From JBBDYH01 sp040901795 (lineage in GTDB: Bacteria > Planctomycetota > Planctomycetia > Pirellulales > JALHPA01): a DNA stretch of 21,808 nucleotides. Positions 14,837 to 21,681 of the stretch are shown here, one piece after another. Each line of letters begins with the position of its first letter. The first letter of the stretch is position 1. The position numbers and the translations under genes are program-made. The notes under the pieces were generated by a model. It saw only the letters and a list, made by a program, of their open reading frames with translations, made no database searches and had not been told where the DNA came from. Location of the stretch: positions 1 to 21,808 of the forward strand of contig JBBDYH010000096.1 in assembly GCA_040901795.1 (NCBI GenBank), given 5' to 3'.

Positions 14837-15913
14837 TCAGACTCTCCCCGGCGGCGAAAGAGTCATCGCAAACTGGTTCTGCGGCGACTCGTTGCGCTCG
14901 TTTCGCGTGGGGGAGAAGTCGTACGTCTGCACCGTCTTGCCGTCGGCGCGAAACTCCAGGAGCCGGAGCCAGCCATCGCCCCCTTTGGGCTTCATCTGGA
15001 AGTTGACCAAGACCTGGTGAACGTCGCGGCCTGCGGGCGATGGCGTAGCGATGCGGCCGAGGCCGTCGTTGAGCACGTGCCCGTTGAGCGTGAGGACGAA
15101 ATTTTCGTGCTTGCTCACCAGGTTCTGCCAGAGCTCTTCACCGTCAGAGACGTCGTCGCTTGTGGCTTTAGCGACGCCGTAGGAATGCGGATTCCAATTC
15201 TGCTTGGCGCCATACTTGGACCAGTCGTACCGCGTTTCGTCGTAGTACATGTAGGCGTGCGTGATGAGAATCGCCGCCCGATCCTTGTGTTTTGCCGCAA
15301 CCTGGTTGGCCCAGCGGACCAAGTCGGCACGAGGCCCAAACTCCAGCGAGATCACGAGGAAGTCGCGTCCACCGGCGGAGAAGAGGTGATAGCTGTTTTC
15401 CATCCGCTCGGGTTCGCGGTCGTACAGACCGCCGAACGTCGGCGTGTCGTGGAACTTCTTAAACGGAAAATACTCGTTCAGGCGCGTGGTACGATCCTGG
15501 CAAACGCCCCCTTCGCTGTAGTCATGGTTGCCAGCGGTCATAAAGTACGGCAGATGTCCATCCAACTGATTCATCGCCCGCACGGCGTTTTCCCACTCGG
15601 CGGGCGTGTTGCGGTTGGTGATATCGCCCAGATGGAGTACCGCGGCGATGTTGCGGTCGCGGCGGTTTTCGACGATCCAGCGCGTCTGCGCCATGTATTG
15701 TTCGGGGAATTTTTCGCTGTAGTGCTGCGTGTCGGGCAGGACGGCGATGGTGAACGCGTCCTGCTCAGGCCGCGGCGGCTCGCCAGCGACGAGCCGGGCG
15801 TCCGCATACGGATCGGCGGCGAATGCTGTTGGCGCCAGAACGTTGCCGAACATCGGCGCAAGCGCGCCCGCGATCCCGAGTTTCAATGCTTCGCGGCGAT
15901 GGATCAACCTCAT
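14837..15913 (-). CDS. Tat-exported metallophosphoesterase
   Basis: 358 aa. The N-terminus HRREALKLGIAGALAP is a twin-arginine export signal, ending near AFAAD (30-34), so the protein should leave the cytoplasm folded, metals in place. The calcineurin-like fold is shown by LPDTQHY (59-65), LHLGDITN (93-100), GNHD (128-131), an ITHAY element and NGHV, which together supply the two-metal site. Such enzymes cleave phosphate mono- or diesters; the DTQ form of the first motif is common in bacterial secreted members. GGAG lies 8-9 bases before the ATG and overlaps the stop region of the truncated enolase-superfamily remnant immediately upstream. The two were probably once one operon. The substrate is not visible. 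Confidence 0.9.
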   Translation of the reverse strand: MRLIHRREALKLGIAGALAPMFGNVLAPTAFAADPYADARLVAGEPPRPEQDAFTIAVLPDTQHYSEKFPEQYMAQTRWIVENRRDRNIAAVLHLGDITNRNTPAEWENAVRAMNQLDGHLPYFMTAGNHDYSEGGVCQDRTTRLNEYFPFKKFHDTPTFGGLYDREPERMENSYHLFSAGGRDFLVISLEFGPRADLVRWANQVAAKHKDRAAILITHAYMYYDETRYDWSKYGAKQNWNPHSYGVAKATSDDVSDGEELWQNLVSKHENFVLTLNGHVLNDGLGRIATPSPAGRDVHQVLVNFQMKPKGGDGWLRLLEFRADGKTVQTYDFSPTRNERNESPQNQFAMTLSPPGRV

Positions 15914-15924
15914 GGCAAGAACTC

Positions 15925-16089
15925 CTAGCGCAGGTCAAATCGGATCTTCGCCTCAGCGGCAAACGCATCCTCGTTAAGCGAAAGGCCAAAACCGGGTGCG
16001 GCGGGCACGGTTGTTATACCATCTTTGCGAGCGTAGCCTTCGGCAACCAGCACTTTCGTCAAGAGGGCGAGCGCTGGACGGCCGAACAT
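15925..16089 (-). pseudogene. C-terminal remnant of an enolase-superfamily (mandelate racemase/muconate-lactonising type) enzyme
   Basis: On the minus strand a frame runs to a TAG at 15925-15927 and reads ...EGYARKDGITTVPAAPGFGL then SLNEDAF and a closing KIRFDLR. KDG...VP.APGFG.....NEDAF is the characteristic last stretch of mandelate-racemase-type enzymes, just after the barrel. Only about 50 codons are present; the frame is closed by TAA at 16090-16092 and no barrel or catalytic residues are found upstream, where the small-protein cassette begins. It is a truncated leftover, not a working enzyme. The break point is somewhere near 16060-16125. Confidence 0.65.
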
Positions 16090-16124
16090 TTAGTTGTGGC
16101 GGCCGACCCCAAAGAACTGCCCGC

Positions 16125-16379
16125 CTATCCCGGCGGCGCACCCGGCAAGACGGCAGCCGGTTCCATCTCGACGCGCTGTACGTCGAAGCCGCCCCGGCGA
16201 ACGTCTCCAATCGCCGATCGGATCGCCTCTTCCAGCGTGGAGGATTCGCGGTGGAAGTGAATCTGTGGAATTCCGGTCACAGTCGAAATCGTGCCATCGT
16301 TGAAGATGCCATAGAGTGTATCTGCCTCTTTGTCGCTTGGATCAGAGCCCAGAATCAGCGTAAATTCGTGCTCTTTCAT
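16125..16379 (-). CDS. Small partner protein, second paralogue of the cassette
   Basis: 84 aa, third gene of the minus-strand cassette, beginning 27 bases after the stop of its paralogue at 16407. It shares the same layout: a first strand (EFTLILGSD), a segment with IPQIHFHRE, then the most alike part TLEEAIRSAIGDVRRGGFDV and QRVEME, against LQSAIASAIADVERAGYRV and SKVEME in the neighbour. The two thus arose by duplication. No ribosome binding site is clear; AAGGA lies too far (about 17 bases). The tail LPGAPPG differs from the neighbour and ends near the truncated enolase remnant. It has no signal peptide or membrane segment. It resembles the small partner proteins encoded beside HicA-like genes, possibly antitoxins; this is recollection of context, not a proven function. 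Confidence 0.7.
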   Translation of the reverse strand: MKEHEFTLILGSDPSDKEADTLYGIFNDGTISTVTGIPQIHFHRESSTLEEAIRSAIGDVRRGGFDVQRVEMEPAAVLPGAPPG

Positions 16380-16406
16380 TGGATGCCCGTCACCGTTCCT
16401 TGTCGC

Positions 16407-16664
16407 CTAGACCGGAATTGCATCTCGTTCCATTTCCACCTTAGAAACGCGGTAACCGGCCCGCTCCACGTCGGCAATGGCGGAAGCAATCGCGGATTGC
16501 AGCGAATCTGCTGTCCGATCAAAGAGCAACTCCATTCCATCCGCATGTCCGCGGATCGACGCGTCGGTACATCCAGCATGACCCAGCGCGTCGGTGGCAT
16601 CGAGGATTCCATCGTGAGTCATTGCTTCAGTCGCAATCACCACCGAGAACCGATATTCAGCCAT
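16407..16664 (-). CDS. Small partner protein, first paralogue (candidate antitoxin)
   Basis: 85 aa from the ATG at 16664, with TTGGAG about 10 bases upstream. The start overlaps the end of the HicA-like gene by 8 bases (ATGGCTGA), a sign of translational coupling. The sequence begins AEYRFSVVIATEA, has an Asp/Gly-rich centre (LGHAGCTDASIRGHADGMEL), and ends in a helix and strand (SLQSAIASAIADVERAGYRV, KVEME) shared with the next gene. Small proteins of this pattern, with a GC(T/D)DA segment followed by a helix ending in a DVxxA-like motif, often accompany a 70-80 aa HicA-like protein. A protective role toward it is inferred from this pairing only. Confidence 0.75.
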   Translation of the reverse strand: MAEYRFSVVIATEAMTHDGILDATDALGHAGCTDASIRGHADGMELLFDRTADSLQSAIASAIADVERAGYRVSKVEMERDAIPV

Positions 16665-16893
16665 TGTCTTGATCTCCAATTGGACCGGGACAACGGTCGA
16701 CAGTTCGCCGAATGTCCCTGGCGTGTTTCTCTGGATTCTTTGGCGTGGAATAAATCGACATCCAACAATGGGGGTGTCCGAACTGGCAGTAGATGATACC
16801 CCACGCATGAGCCCGCGGCCCAGATTTCCTAATCGTCCACCCCTGCTGCTCGGCATACTTCAGCGCTTCGCGGATGTGTTTGTTCGGGTGCAA
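16657..16893 (-). CDS. HicA-like small protein (candidate toxin)
   Basis: 78 aa, beginning at a TTG codon (16893) with AAGGAAG about 5 bases upstream; an ATG further up lies in another frame. It reads HPNKHIREALKYAEQQGW, then KSGPRAHAWG, a CQFGHPHC segment and STPKNPEKHARDIRRTVDRC. The short helix, the basic strand with a GxxAH element and the final helix resemble the HicA mRNA-interferase (dsRBD-like) layout, though not closely enough to be certain. It is the first gene of a three-gene cassette and overlaps the next by 8 bases. The rare start codon would keep its output low, as suits a toxin next to its antitoxin. Alternatives: an unrelated nucleic-acid-binding protein. Confidence 0.7.
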   Translation of the reverse strand: MHPNKHIREALKYAEQQGWTIRKSGPRAHAWGIIYCQFGHPHCWMSIYSTPKNPEKHARDIRRTVDRCPGPIGDQDNG

Positions 16894-16937
16894 ACGGCTT
16901 CCTTGAATTCATCGCTGGTTGTTTGTGATCGACTACG

Positions 16938-16946
16938 ATTATACCA
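16938..16946 (-). promoter_or_regulatory. Extended -10 promoter of the small-protein cassette
   Basis: On the minus strand TGGTATAAT gives a perfect -10 (TATAAT, 16938-16943) with the TGN extension that can replace a -35; no good -35 is seen 17 bases upstream. Transcription would start near 16930, leaving about 37 bases before the TTG at 16893, enough to include its Shine-Dalgarno. The 94-base gap is shared with the divergent uvrB gene. Confidence 0.55.
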
Positions 16947-16987
16947 TTACTCGCTACGCTTCGCCGCGCAAGAACTGAAGCCGCAGA

Positions 16988-19075
16988 ATGCAATTCCAAC
17001 TTACCAGCCCGTTCCAACCTGCCGGCGATCAGCCCCAGGCGATTCAAGCGCTTGTCCGTGGACTCCACGACGGCAACAAGCAGCAGGTCCTGATGGGCGT
17101 CACCGGCTCCGGCAAGACGTTCACCATGGCCAACGTGATCCAGGCCGTGCAGCGGCCGACGTTGGTCCTGTCGCACAATAAGACGCTGGCTGCCCAGCTC
17201 TACAGCGAGTTCAAGGAGTTCTTTCCGTACAACGCGGTCCACTACTTCGTCAGCTATTACGACTACTATCAGCCCGAGGCCTACATCCCGCAGCGTGACA
17301 TTTACATCGAGAAAGACGCTTCGATCAACCAGGAGATCGACCGGCTGCGGCTAGCGAGCACCAGCGCGCTGGTCAGCCGCCGCGACGTGATCATCGTCGC
17401 CAGTGTGTCGTGCATCTACGGCTTGGGTTCGCCCGAGGACTACAAGGCCATGATGGTCGGCCTGCACCGCGGCCAGCAGGTCGATCGCGACGACGTGCTT
17501 CGCCGGCTGGTCGATATCCAATACGAGCGAAACGACATCGAGTTTCAGCGAGCGAAGTTTCGCGTCCGCGGCGATTGCGTCGAAGTCTGGCCCAGCTATG
17601 AGGAGTACGCCTTCCGCATCGAGTTTTGGGGGGACGAGGTCGAGCAGCTTTCGCTCATCAATCCCACCAGCGGCGAGGTGATCGGCCGCGAGGACCAGCT
17701 TTTCGTCTACCCGGCCAAGCACTTCGTGCTGCCCGAAACTCGTATCGGCGCCGCGGTACAGGCGATCAAGGAGGAGCTTGCCGAGCGGCTGGAGTTGTTC
17801 AAGAGCCAAGGAAAACTGCTCGAAGCACAGCGGCTCAACGCCCGCACGCGGTTCGACATCGAGATGCTGCAAGAGATGGGTTATTGTCCCGGGGTCGAGA
17901 ACTACAGCCGGCCCCTTTCCGGCCGCGCGCCGGGTACCACGCCCGACACACTCTACAGCTTCTTCCCCAAGGATTTTCTGTTGTTCGTCGACGAATCGCA
18001 CGTCACCGTGCCGCAAGTCCGCGGCATGTTCCACGGCGACTTTAGCCGCAAGAGCACGCTCGTGGAACATGGCTTCCGGCTGCCCAGCGCCCTCGACAAC
18101 CGGCCGCTGCGGTTTGAAGAGTGGGAGAGCAAGATCAACCAGGCGATCTATGTCTCGGCCACGCCGGGTAAGTACGAGCTGGAAAAAACGGGCGGCGAGA
18201 TCGTCGAGCAAGTGATCCGACCGACGGGATTACTCGACCCGGTGATCGAAGTGCAGCCGGCGCGCGGCCAGGTGCCGCACCTGCTCGGCCAGATCAAGGA
18301 GCGATCGGCCGCTGGAGAGCGCGTGCTCGTCACGACGCTGACCAAGCGGCTGGCCGAGGACCTGTCGTTTTACTTGACCGATAAGGGCGTGAAGTGCAAA
18401 TGGCTGCACAGTGAGCTGGACGCCTTCGAGCGCGTGGAGCACTTGCGCGATCTGCGCGAGGGACGGTTCGAGGCGCTGGTCGGTGTCAATCTGCTCCGCG
18501 AAGGGCTCGATCTGCCGGAAGTCTCGATGGTCGCGATCCTCGACGCCGACAAGGAAGGTTTTCTGCGCAATGAGACGTCGCTGATGCAGACGATCGGTCG
18601 TGCGGCCCGCAATGTCAACGCAAAAGTGATTCTGTACGCCGACCGAGTGACCGACTCAATGCAGCGTGCGATCGAAGAGACCCGCCGCCGCCGCGAGTTG
18701 CAGGAAGCCTACAACCGTGAGCACGGCATCACGCCCGAAACGATCAAGAAGAGCATTCGCAGGGGGATCGAAGCCGAGGCGGCGGCGCATCAGAAAGCCA
18801 ACGCCATCGTCGGTCGGGGGGACGAGATCCAGTACATCACCGACGAATACGTTGCCGAGTTGGAAACCGAAATGTTCGCGGCGGCCGAGGCGCTGGAGTT
18901 CGAGCGCGCCGCGGGACTTCGCGACCGGATCGAGAAGCTGCGGGATGCGGTTGGCCAGCCGATGCACGAGGTGGAGAAAGCGAGAGGCGATGGCCGCAAC
19001 GCGAGCGCAGAAGACGGCCGCGGTCGCCGCCGCAAGGGGGGGCAGCGCGTCCCGCGACCGAAGCGCAACGCTTAG
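16988..19075 (+). CDS. uvrB: UvrABC system protein B (excinuclease subunit, DNA repair helicase)
   Basis: 695 aa, full length for UvrB (about 660-700). UvrB verifies damage delivered by UvrA, then recruits UvrC for incision in nucleotide excision repair. The ATPase P-loop GVTGSGKT is at residues 37-44; the damage-probing beta-hairpin is marked by YYDYYQPEAYIPQRD near 90-105; the helicase motifs follow, including DESHV, the C-terminal motif GLDLPEVSMVAILDADKEGF and QTIGRAARN; the UvrC-binding UVR domain lies at about 620-652 (EMFAAAEALEFERAAGLRDR). The last about 30 residues are basic and disordered. The stop TAG and the final codons fall inside a dispersed palindrome (19068-19095). It is divergent from the small-protein cassette by 94 bases. 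The ribosome binding site is weak. Confidence 0.97.
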   Translation: MQFQLTSPFQPAGDQPQAIQALVRGLHDGNKQQVLMGVTGSGKTFTMANVIQAVQRPTLVLSHNKTLAAQLYSEFKEFFPYNAVHYFVSYYDYYQPEAYIPQRDIYIEKDASINQEIDRLRLASTSALVSRRDVIIVASVSCIYGLGSPEDYKAMMVGLHRGQQVDRDDVLRRLVDIQYERNDIEFQRAKFRVRGDCVEVWPSYEEYAFRIEFWGDEVEQLSLINPTSGEVIGREDQLFVYPAKHFVLPETRIGAAVQAIKEELAERLELFKSQGKLLEAQRLNARTRFDIEMLQEMGYCPGVENYSRPLSGRAPGTTPDTLYSFFPKDFLLFVDESHVTVPQVRGMFHGDFSRKSTLVEHGFRLPSALDNRPLRFEEWESKINQAIYVSATPGKYELEKTGGEIVEQVIRPTGLLDPVIEVQPARGQVPHLLGQIKERSAAGERVLVTTLTKRLAEDLSFYLTDKGVKCKWLHSELDAFERVEHLRDLREGRFEALVGVNLLREGLDLPEVSMVAILDADKEGFLRNETSLMQTIGRAARNVNAKVILYADRVTDSMQRAIEETRRRRELQEAYNREHGITPETIKKSIRRGIEAEAAAHQKANAIVGRGDEIQYITDEYVAELETEMFAAAEALEFERAAGLRDRIEKLRDAVGQPMHEVEKARGDGRNASAEDGRGRRRKGGQRVPRPKRNA

Positions 19076-19095
19076 CCGCCGCCGGCACGGCGGTG
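19068..19095. repeat. Palindrome of the 714-860 family at the end of uvrB
   Basis: acgcttagc (19068-19076) is followed by a stem whose core ccgccg-gca-cggcgg (19079-19093) extends one G-T and one C-G pair outward. Compared with the 9931 and 714 copies, two outer base pairs are changed on both sides and one becomes a wobble, so pairing is kept. The TAG in its leading segment is the actual stop codon of uvrB. Confidence 0.75.
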
Positions 19096-19129
19096 TTCAC
19101 GCTCGCAGTCGCATAATCCGAGCAGGAGC

Positions 19130-19161
19130 AAAAAAAAGGGCGTCCCATTGGGAACGCCCTT
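19130..19161 (-). terminator. Rho-independent terminator of the small lipoprotein gene
   Basis: Read on the minus strand, an 8-bp stem (AAGGGCGT with ACGCCCTT) extended by three more pairs across a one-base bulge and closed by a 3-base loop is followed by a run of eight T. It begins 28 bases after the stop of the 58-aa gene at 19189. It is the cleanest terminator in the window and faces uvrB's end, so it limits read-through in that direction only. Confidence 0.85.
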
Positions 19162-19188
19162 CGTGAAGCTCAATCGATCGCGGCAGTA

Positions 19189-19365
19189 CTACTTGTCCGC
19201 ATCGGTGGTTTCGGTTTTCTCCTCGGTCTTGACTTCCGTCTTCGTGTCGCCGTTTTCCTTTACTTCCTTCTTCTCGGTCTTCTCCGTCTTCTTCTTGTCC
19301 CCGCAACCGAGCGAGAACGGCGTGACAAGCGCCAAAGCCAGCAACATCGCAATGAACTTTCTCAT
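19189..19365 (-). CDS. Very small Lys/Glu/Thr-rich lipoprotein
   Basis: 58 aa: MRKFIAMLLALALVTPFSLG then C21 of the lipid-attachment site, followed by an entirely hydrophilic tail made of KKTEKTEKKE-, KTEVKTEEK- and TETTDADK-type segments with no expected fold. GAGAGG lies 7 bases before the ATG. A strong intrinsic terminator follows at 19130-19161 and an ECF-type promoter motif (19471-19496) precedes it, with a leader of about 100 bases. It diverges from the ECF sigma gene whose promoter motif is almost the same, so it is probably a target of that sigma factor. Signal, ribosome binding site, promoter and terminator together make it a real gene despite its size. Its role, perhaps an envelope-stress-linked surface lipoprotein, is inference. 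Similar tiny charged lipoproteins are frequent in planctomycetes. Confidence 0.82.
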   Translation of the reverse strand: MRKFIAMLLALALVTPFSLGCGDKKKTEKTEKKEVKENGDTKTEVKTEEKTETTDADK

Positions 19366-19470
19366 CGCAAAACCTCTCTAAATGTGGATTCTAATACAGC
19401 CAGAACGCCTGGCGGAACGGCCCTACCCGGCCCGCGTTAAAACGTCAGGTCGGGAGCTACTACCCAGCAA

Positions 19471-19496
19471 GAGACCCGTGCGTCCTGATTTATTCC
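19471..19496 (-). promoter_or_regulatory. ECF sigma-type promoter facing the small lipoprotein gene
   Basis: On the minus strand GGAAT (19492-19496, in CGGGAATAAA) is followed after 16 bases by GTCTC (19471-19475), then TTG. GGAA(T/C)...GTCT with 16-17 bases between is the usual form of ECF-type promoters. Start of transcription would be near 19464. It is almost the same as the motif at 19608-19633 on the other strand. Confidence 0.7.
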
Positions 19497-19607
19497 CGCC
19501 GCGGTGAGAAATTCTTCACAATTCCGTAACAAGCCAAGGATCGCTAGACTGAAACGAAGATTCTGATGGCGACCTTTGTTATTCTCCACCAAGATCGTCC
19601 CCTTCCG

Positions 19608-19633
19608 GGAATAAACCGGCCAAACGGGGCCTC
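19608..19633 (+). promoter_or_regulatory. ECF sigma-type promoter of the sigma factor gene
   Basis: GGAAT (19608-19612, in CGGGAATAAA) and GCCTC (19629-19633) with 16 bases between, followed by TT, match the motif on the opposite strand at 19471-19496. Transcription would begin near 19640, about 17 bases before the sigma gene ATG, so the leader would carry the GGAG ribosome binding site. It suggests that the sigma factor drives its own gene. The -10 has C in place of T at its second position, so it may be the weaker of the two. Confidence 0.65.
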
Positions 19634-19656
19634 TTAACACTGGCGGAGTCCGATTC

Positions 19657-20274
19657 ATGGCCGATCCTGCGCTGCCTCCCCAGAAGCAGCCAACCAACAC
19701 GCAGCCGCTCGATATCGAAACGCTGGTGGCGGAGCATGGTCCGGTCCTGTATCGCTACGCCTATCGCCTGTCCGGATTGGCGGCCGATGCCGAAGACCTC
19801 ACCCAACAGGTCTTCCTCACGGCGCTGACCAAGCTCGACCAGCTTCGCGATCCCGCGGCCGCGCGGGCGTGGCTCTGCTCGGTGCTCCGGCGAACGTACT
19901 TGCGTGGGCAGCGAAAGCCGCGGCCGCTGTCGGCTGCCAACCTGGATGTGGATGTAGACCTGCTGGCGATTGATATTCCCGAAGAACTTGCCTTCGACGG
20001 GGAGGAGTTGCAGCGTGCGATCGACGAGTTGCCCGAGGAGTTTAAGTTGGTTCTCGTCGGGTATTACTTCGAAGACTGCTCTTACAAGGAGCTGGCGGAG
20101 CGACTAGAACTTCCGATCGGCACGGTCATGAGCCGGCTGTCGCGGGCCAAAGGCTATTTGCGAACGCAATTGTTGAGACTTGAACCGACAGGCGAACCAA
20201 ACAAATCACCATCCGATACCGGCAACGGCGAACCAAGGCGCGGCACAGACCGCGTACGAGGTGAGGCGCGATGA
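19657..20274 (+). CDS. ECF-type RNA polymerase sigma factor, probably autoregulated
   Basis: 205 aa. Region 2 is at about residues 20-90, with DAEDLTQQVFLTAL (44-57) for polymerase and -10 binding; region 4 is at about 118-172, with LPEEFKLVLVGYYFEDCSYK and ELAERLELPIGTVMSRLSRA, the helix-turn-helix for the -35. A short hydrophilic tail follows. GGAG lies about 10 bases before the ATG. Its stop overlaps the next start as ATGA (20271-20274), a coupled sigma/anti-sigma arrangement. An ECF-type promoter motif just upstream and its mirror facing the small lipoprotein suggest autoregulation and a first target. It is separate from the sigma factor at 14059-14661, which belongs to a different, kinase-linked kind. 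Confidence 0.95.
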   Translation: MADPALPPQKQPTNTQPLDIETLVAEHGPVLYRYAYRLSGLAADAEDLTQQVFLTALTKLDQLRDPAAARAWLCSVLRRTYLRGQRKPRPLSAANLDVDVDLLAIDIPEELAFDGEELQRAIDELPEEFKLVLVGYYFEDCSYKELAERLELPIGTVMSRLSRAKGYLRTQLLRLEPTGEPNKSPSDTGNGEPRRGTDRVRGEAR

Positions 20275-21068
20275 ACGACAGGGATTTGATCACCGGCCTC
20301 GACGCTTGCCGACCGGCAAGCGATGACCTTCGCCAGCCCGAGCTGCGTGCGGTGGCGGAGTCGATCGCGTCCGACGCACACGTGGCGGAGATCCGTGTCC
20401 GAATCGAGCGGATCGACGCCGCCACATTTCGCGCGATGCATAACATTTCGCTCCCCGTCGGCCTTGAGAGCCGGCTGATCGCGCGGCTGCAAGAGGCCGC
20501 CAGCGGCGACACGGTAGGCTTAGAGGCGACCTCGCCGTCTGCCGTTTCGACACCGGATCGCCGCAATTCTTCAACTTCGCGGCGAAAATGGCTCGCCTGG
20601 TCCGGAGGGCTTGCAACGGCAGTAGCCGCAATGGTCGCGGCCGTGATGTTCTTCCGGCCCGCCCCGCCACTCGAGCGGCACGACCTGGAGTGGGGCCGAG
20701 ATTGGCACCTCCAGATTGTGGCCTCGGGCGATTGGCAGAGGATCAAGCCGGATGAACTGGACGAGCACGCGTTACCGAGCGAACTGCGACCAACACCCCA
20801 GCGCTACCGCGACGCCTCGTCGATTGTCGGCCGCGATGCGTACGCCTACGATCTGAAGCTGCCCGACGGCACGCGGGCGACGTTGTTCGTCATCCGACAA
20901 GCGACACGCGCTGGCCTGCCCACCTCCGCCCCTCCGCAACCGCAGTCTCCGACGCTCGGACTCAACGTCGCGTATTGGCAGCGAGGCGATGTGATTTACG
21001 TCCTCGTCGTCGAAAGGATCGAAGATTACCGCCGGCTCGTAACGACGACCCCGCAAGTTGCGGCTTAA
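20271..21068 (+). CDS. Single-pass membrane protein, candidate anti-sigma factor
   Basis: 265 aa. The first about 105 residues are cytoplasmic and helical, a single transmembrane helix lies at about 107-128 (KWLAWSGGLATAVAAMVAAV), and about 135 residues lie outside. The outside part begins HDLEWGRDWHLQIV and contains repeated strands such as YAYDLKLPDGTRATLFVIRQ. It overlaps the sigma gene by four bases (ATGA). Coupled membrane proteins of this kind usually hold the ECF sigma factor at the membrane until an outside signal arrives. No HxxxCxxC zinc site is present in the cytoplasmic part, so it is not the common zinc anti-sigma type. The anti-sigma role is inferred from gene order and topology only. 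Confidence 0.72.
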   Translation: MNDRDLITGLDACRPASDDLRQPELRAVAESIASDAHVAEIRVRIERIDAATFRAMHNISLPVGLESRLIARLQEAASGDTVGLEATSPSAVSTPDRRNSSTSRRKWLAWSGGLATAVAAMVAAVMFFRPAPPLERHDLEWGRDWHLQIVASGDWQRIKPDELDEHALPSELRPTPQRYRDASSIVGRDAYAYDLKLPDGTRATLFVIRQATRAGLPTSAPPQPQSPTLGLNVAYWQRGDVIYVLVVERIEDYRRLVTTTPQVAA

Positions 21069-21204
21069 TCGGCCTAAACTCTGCCCGCAAAAACGGCCGA
21101 AGCGAATATCAGACGGTGTCCCGCCGGCTCGTACCCGCCCGACGCTAGCACGTCCCTCGCCCTCACCTGGCGCGCCTGCGACGCCTCTTGTTTGGAGACC
21201 CGCA

Positions 21205-21639
21205 ATGAAACGGCTCAGCCTGCTTCTGTACGGTATTGCGCTCGCGACGACTTCGAGCGCCCTGGCTCAGGAGCCCGACGACCCGTTTGTTTCACGGACT
21301 CCACCGAGGACCAGCACGACCATGCCGGCACAGATCCTCTCGCCCGGCGAAGTCACGGCCACGCCCGAGATGTGGTTTTATGAGCAAGAGCGGCTGCGCG
21401 ATGCCGATCCCCGGCAGGCGGTCCGTGCACGGGCCGAATATCGGGCTTTGCAGCGGTCACGCCGGCTGGCGGCTCTGAAATGGTTCGGCTTTTCCAACTC
21501 GCGGCCGATTGTCAATTCCGATCCATTCCACAGCACGTATTCACCGCGTTGGGTAGGCAACGGCTATTTGCCCTCGTATTGGGTCGCCGGCAGCCCCACG
21601 CCGGTGGTGATCGCTCCAGATCGCGTGCGGCGGTATTAA
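21205..21639 (+). CDS. Small secreted protein of unknown function
   Basis: 144 aa from the ATG at 21205, preceded by TTGGAG 8 bases upstream; the open frame starts earlier (21058) but overlaps the previous gene and lacks a signal. Residues 1-21 form a signal peptide ending ALAQ. The mature part is hydrophilic with a helical segment TPEMWFYEQERLRDADPRQA and a C-terminal aromatic, Ser/Pro-rich segment (WFGFSNSRPIVNSDPFHSTY and on). It resembles small exported proteins common in planctomycetes but I recognise no domain. It follows the anti-sigma-like gene by 136 bases in the same direction, with no terminator seen between, so it may be part of the same response. Confidence 0.72.
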   Translation: MKRLSLLLYGIALATTSSALAQEPDDPFVSRTPPRTSTTMPAQILSPGEVTATPEMWFYEQERLRDADPRQAVRARAEYRALQRSRRLAALKWFGFSNSRPIVNSDPFHSTYSPRWVGNGYLPSYWVAGSPTPVVIAPDRVRRY

Positions 21640-21681
21640 TCGAGCGGTCGTCATCGCCTCAGAACGAGGCGAAGAAGAAAG

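Noticed and set aside
14603..15928. Plus-strand 441-codon frame
   Set aside because: It is antisense to the metallophosphoesterase and part of the sigma gene; length alone is due to GC bias.
15823..16260. Plus-strand 145-codon frame containing FGNQHFRQEGERWTAEHLVV
   Set aside because: The segment about 16003-16160 reads somewhat protein-like, but it overlaps the enolase-superfamily remnant and a cassette gene in antisense, lacks a start signal and matches no family I know. Left unresolved; a protein search of this segment would settle it.
16918..16945. Plus-strand promoter for uvrB (TATACC with upstream TTGTTT)
   Set aside because: The spacing of 15 bases or the poor hexamers at 17 bases do not make a convincing pair.
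17351..18211. Minus-strand 286-codon frame
   Set aside because: It is antisense to uvrB, which is beyond doubt.
19437..19700. Minus-strand 87-codon frame
   Set aside because: It spans the divergent ECF promoter region and the start of the sigma gene; its end precedes the lipoprotein without a ribosome binding site. It is better explained as regulatory sequence.
21069..21110. Stem tcggcc...ggccga after the anti-sigma-like gene
   Set aside because: Six pairs with a 20-base loop and no T-run are too weak to call a terminator.
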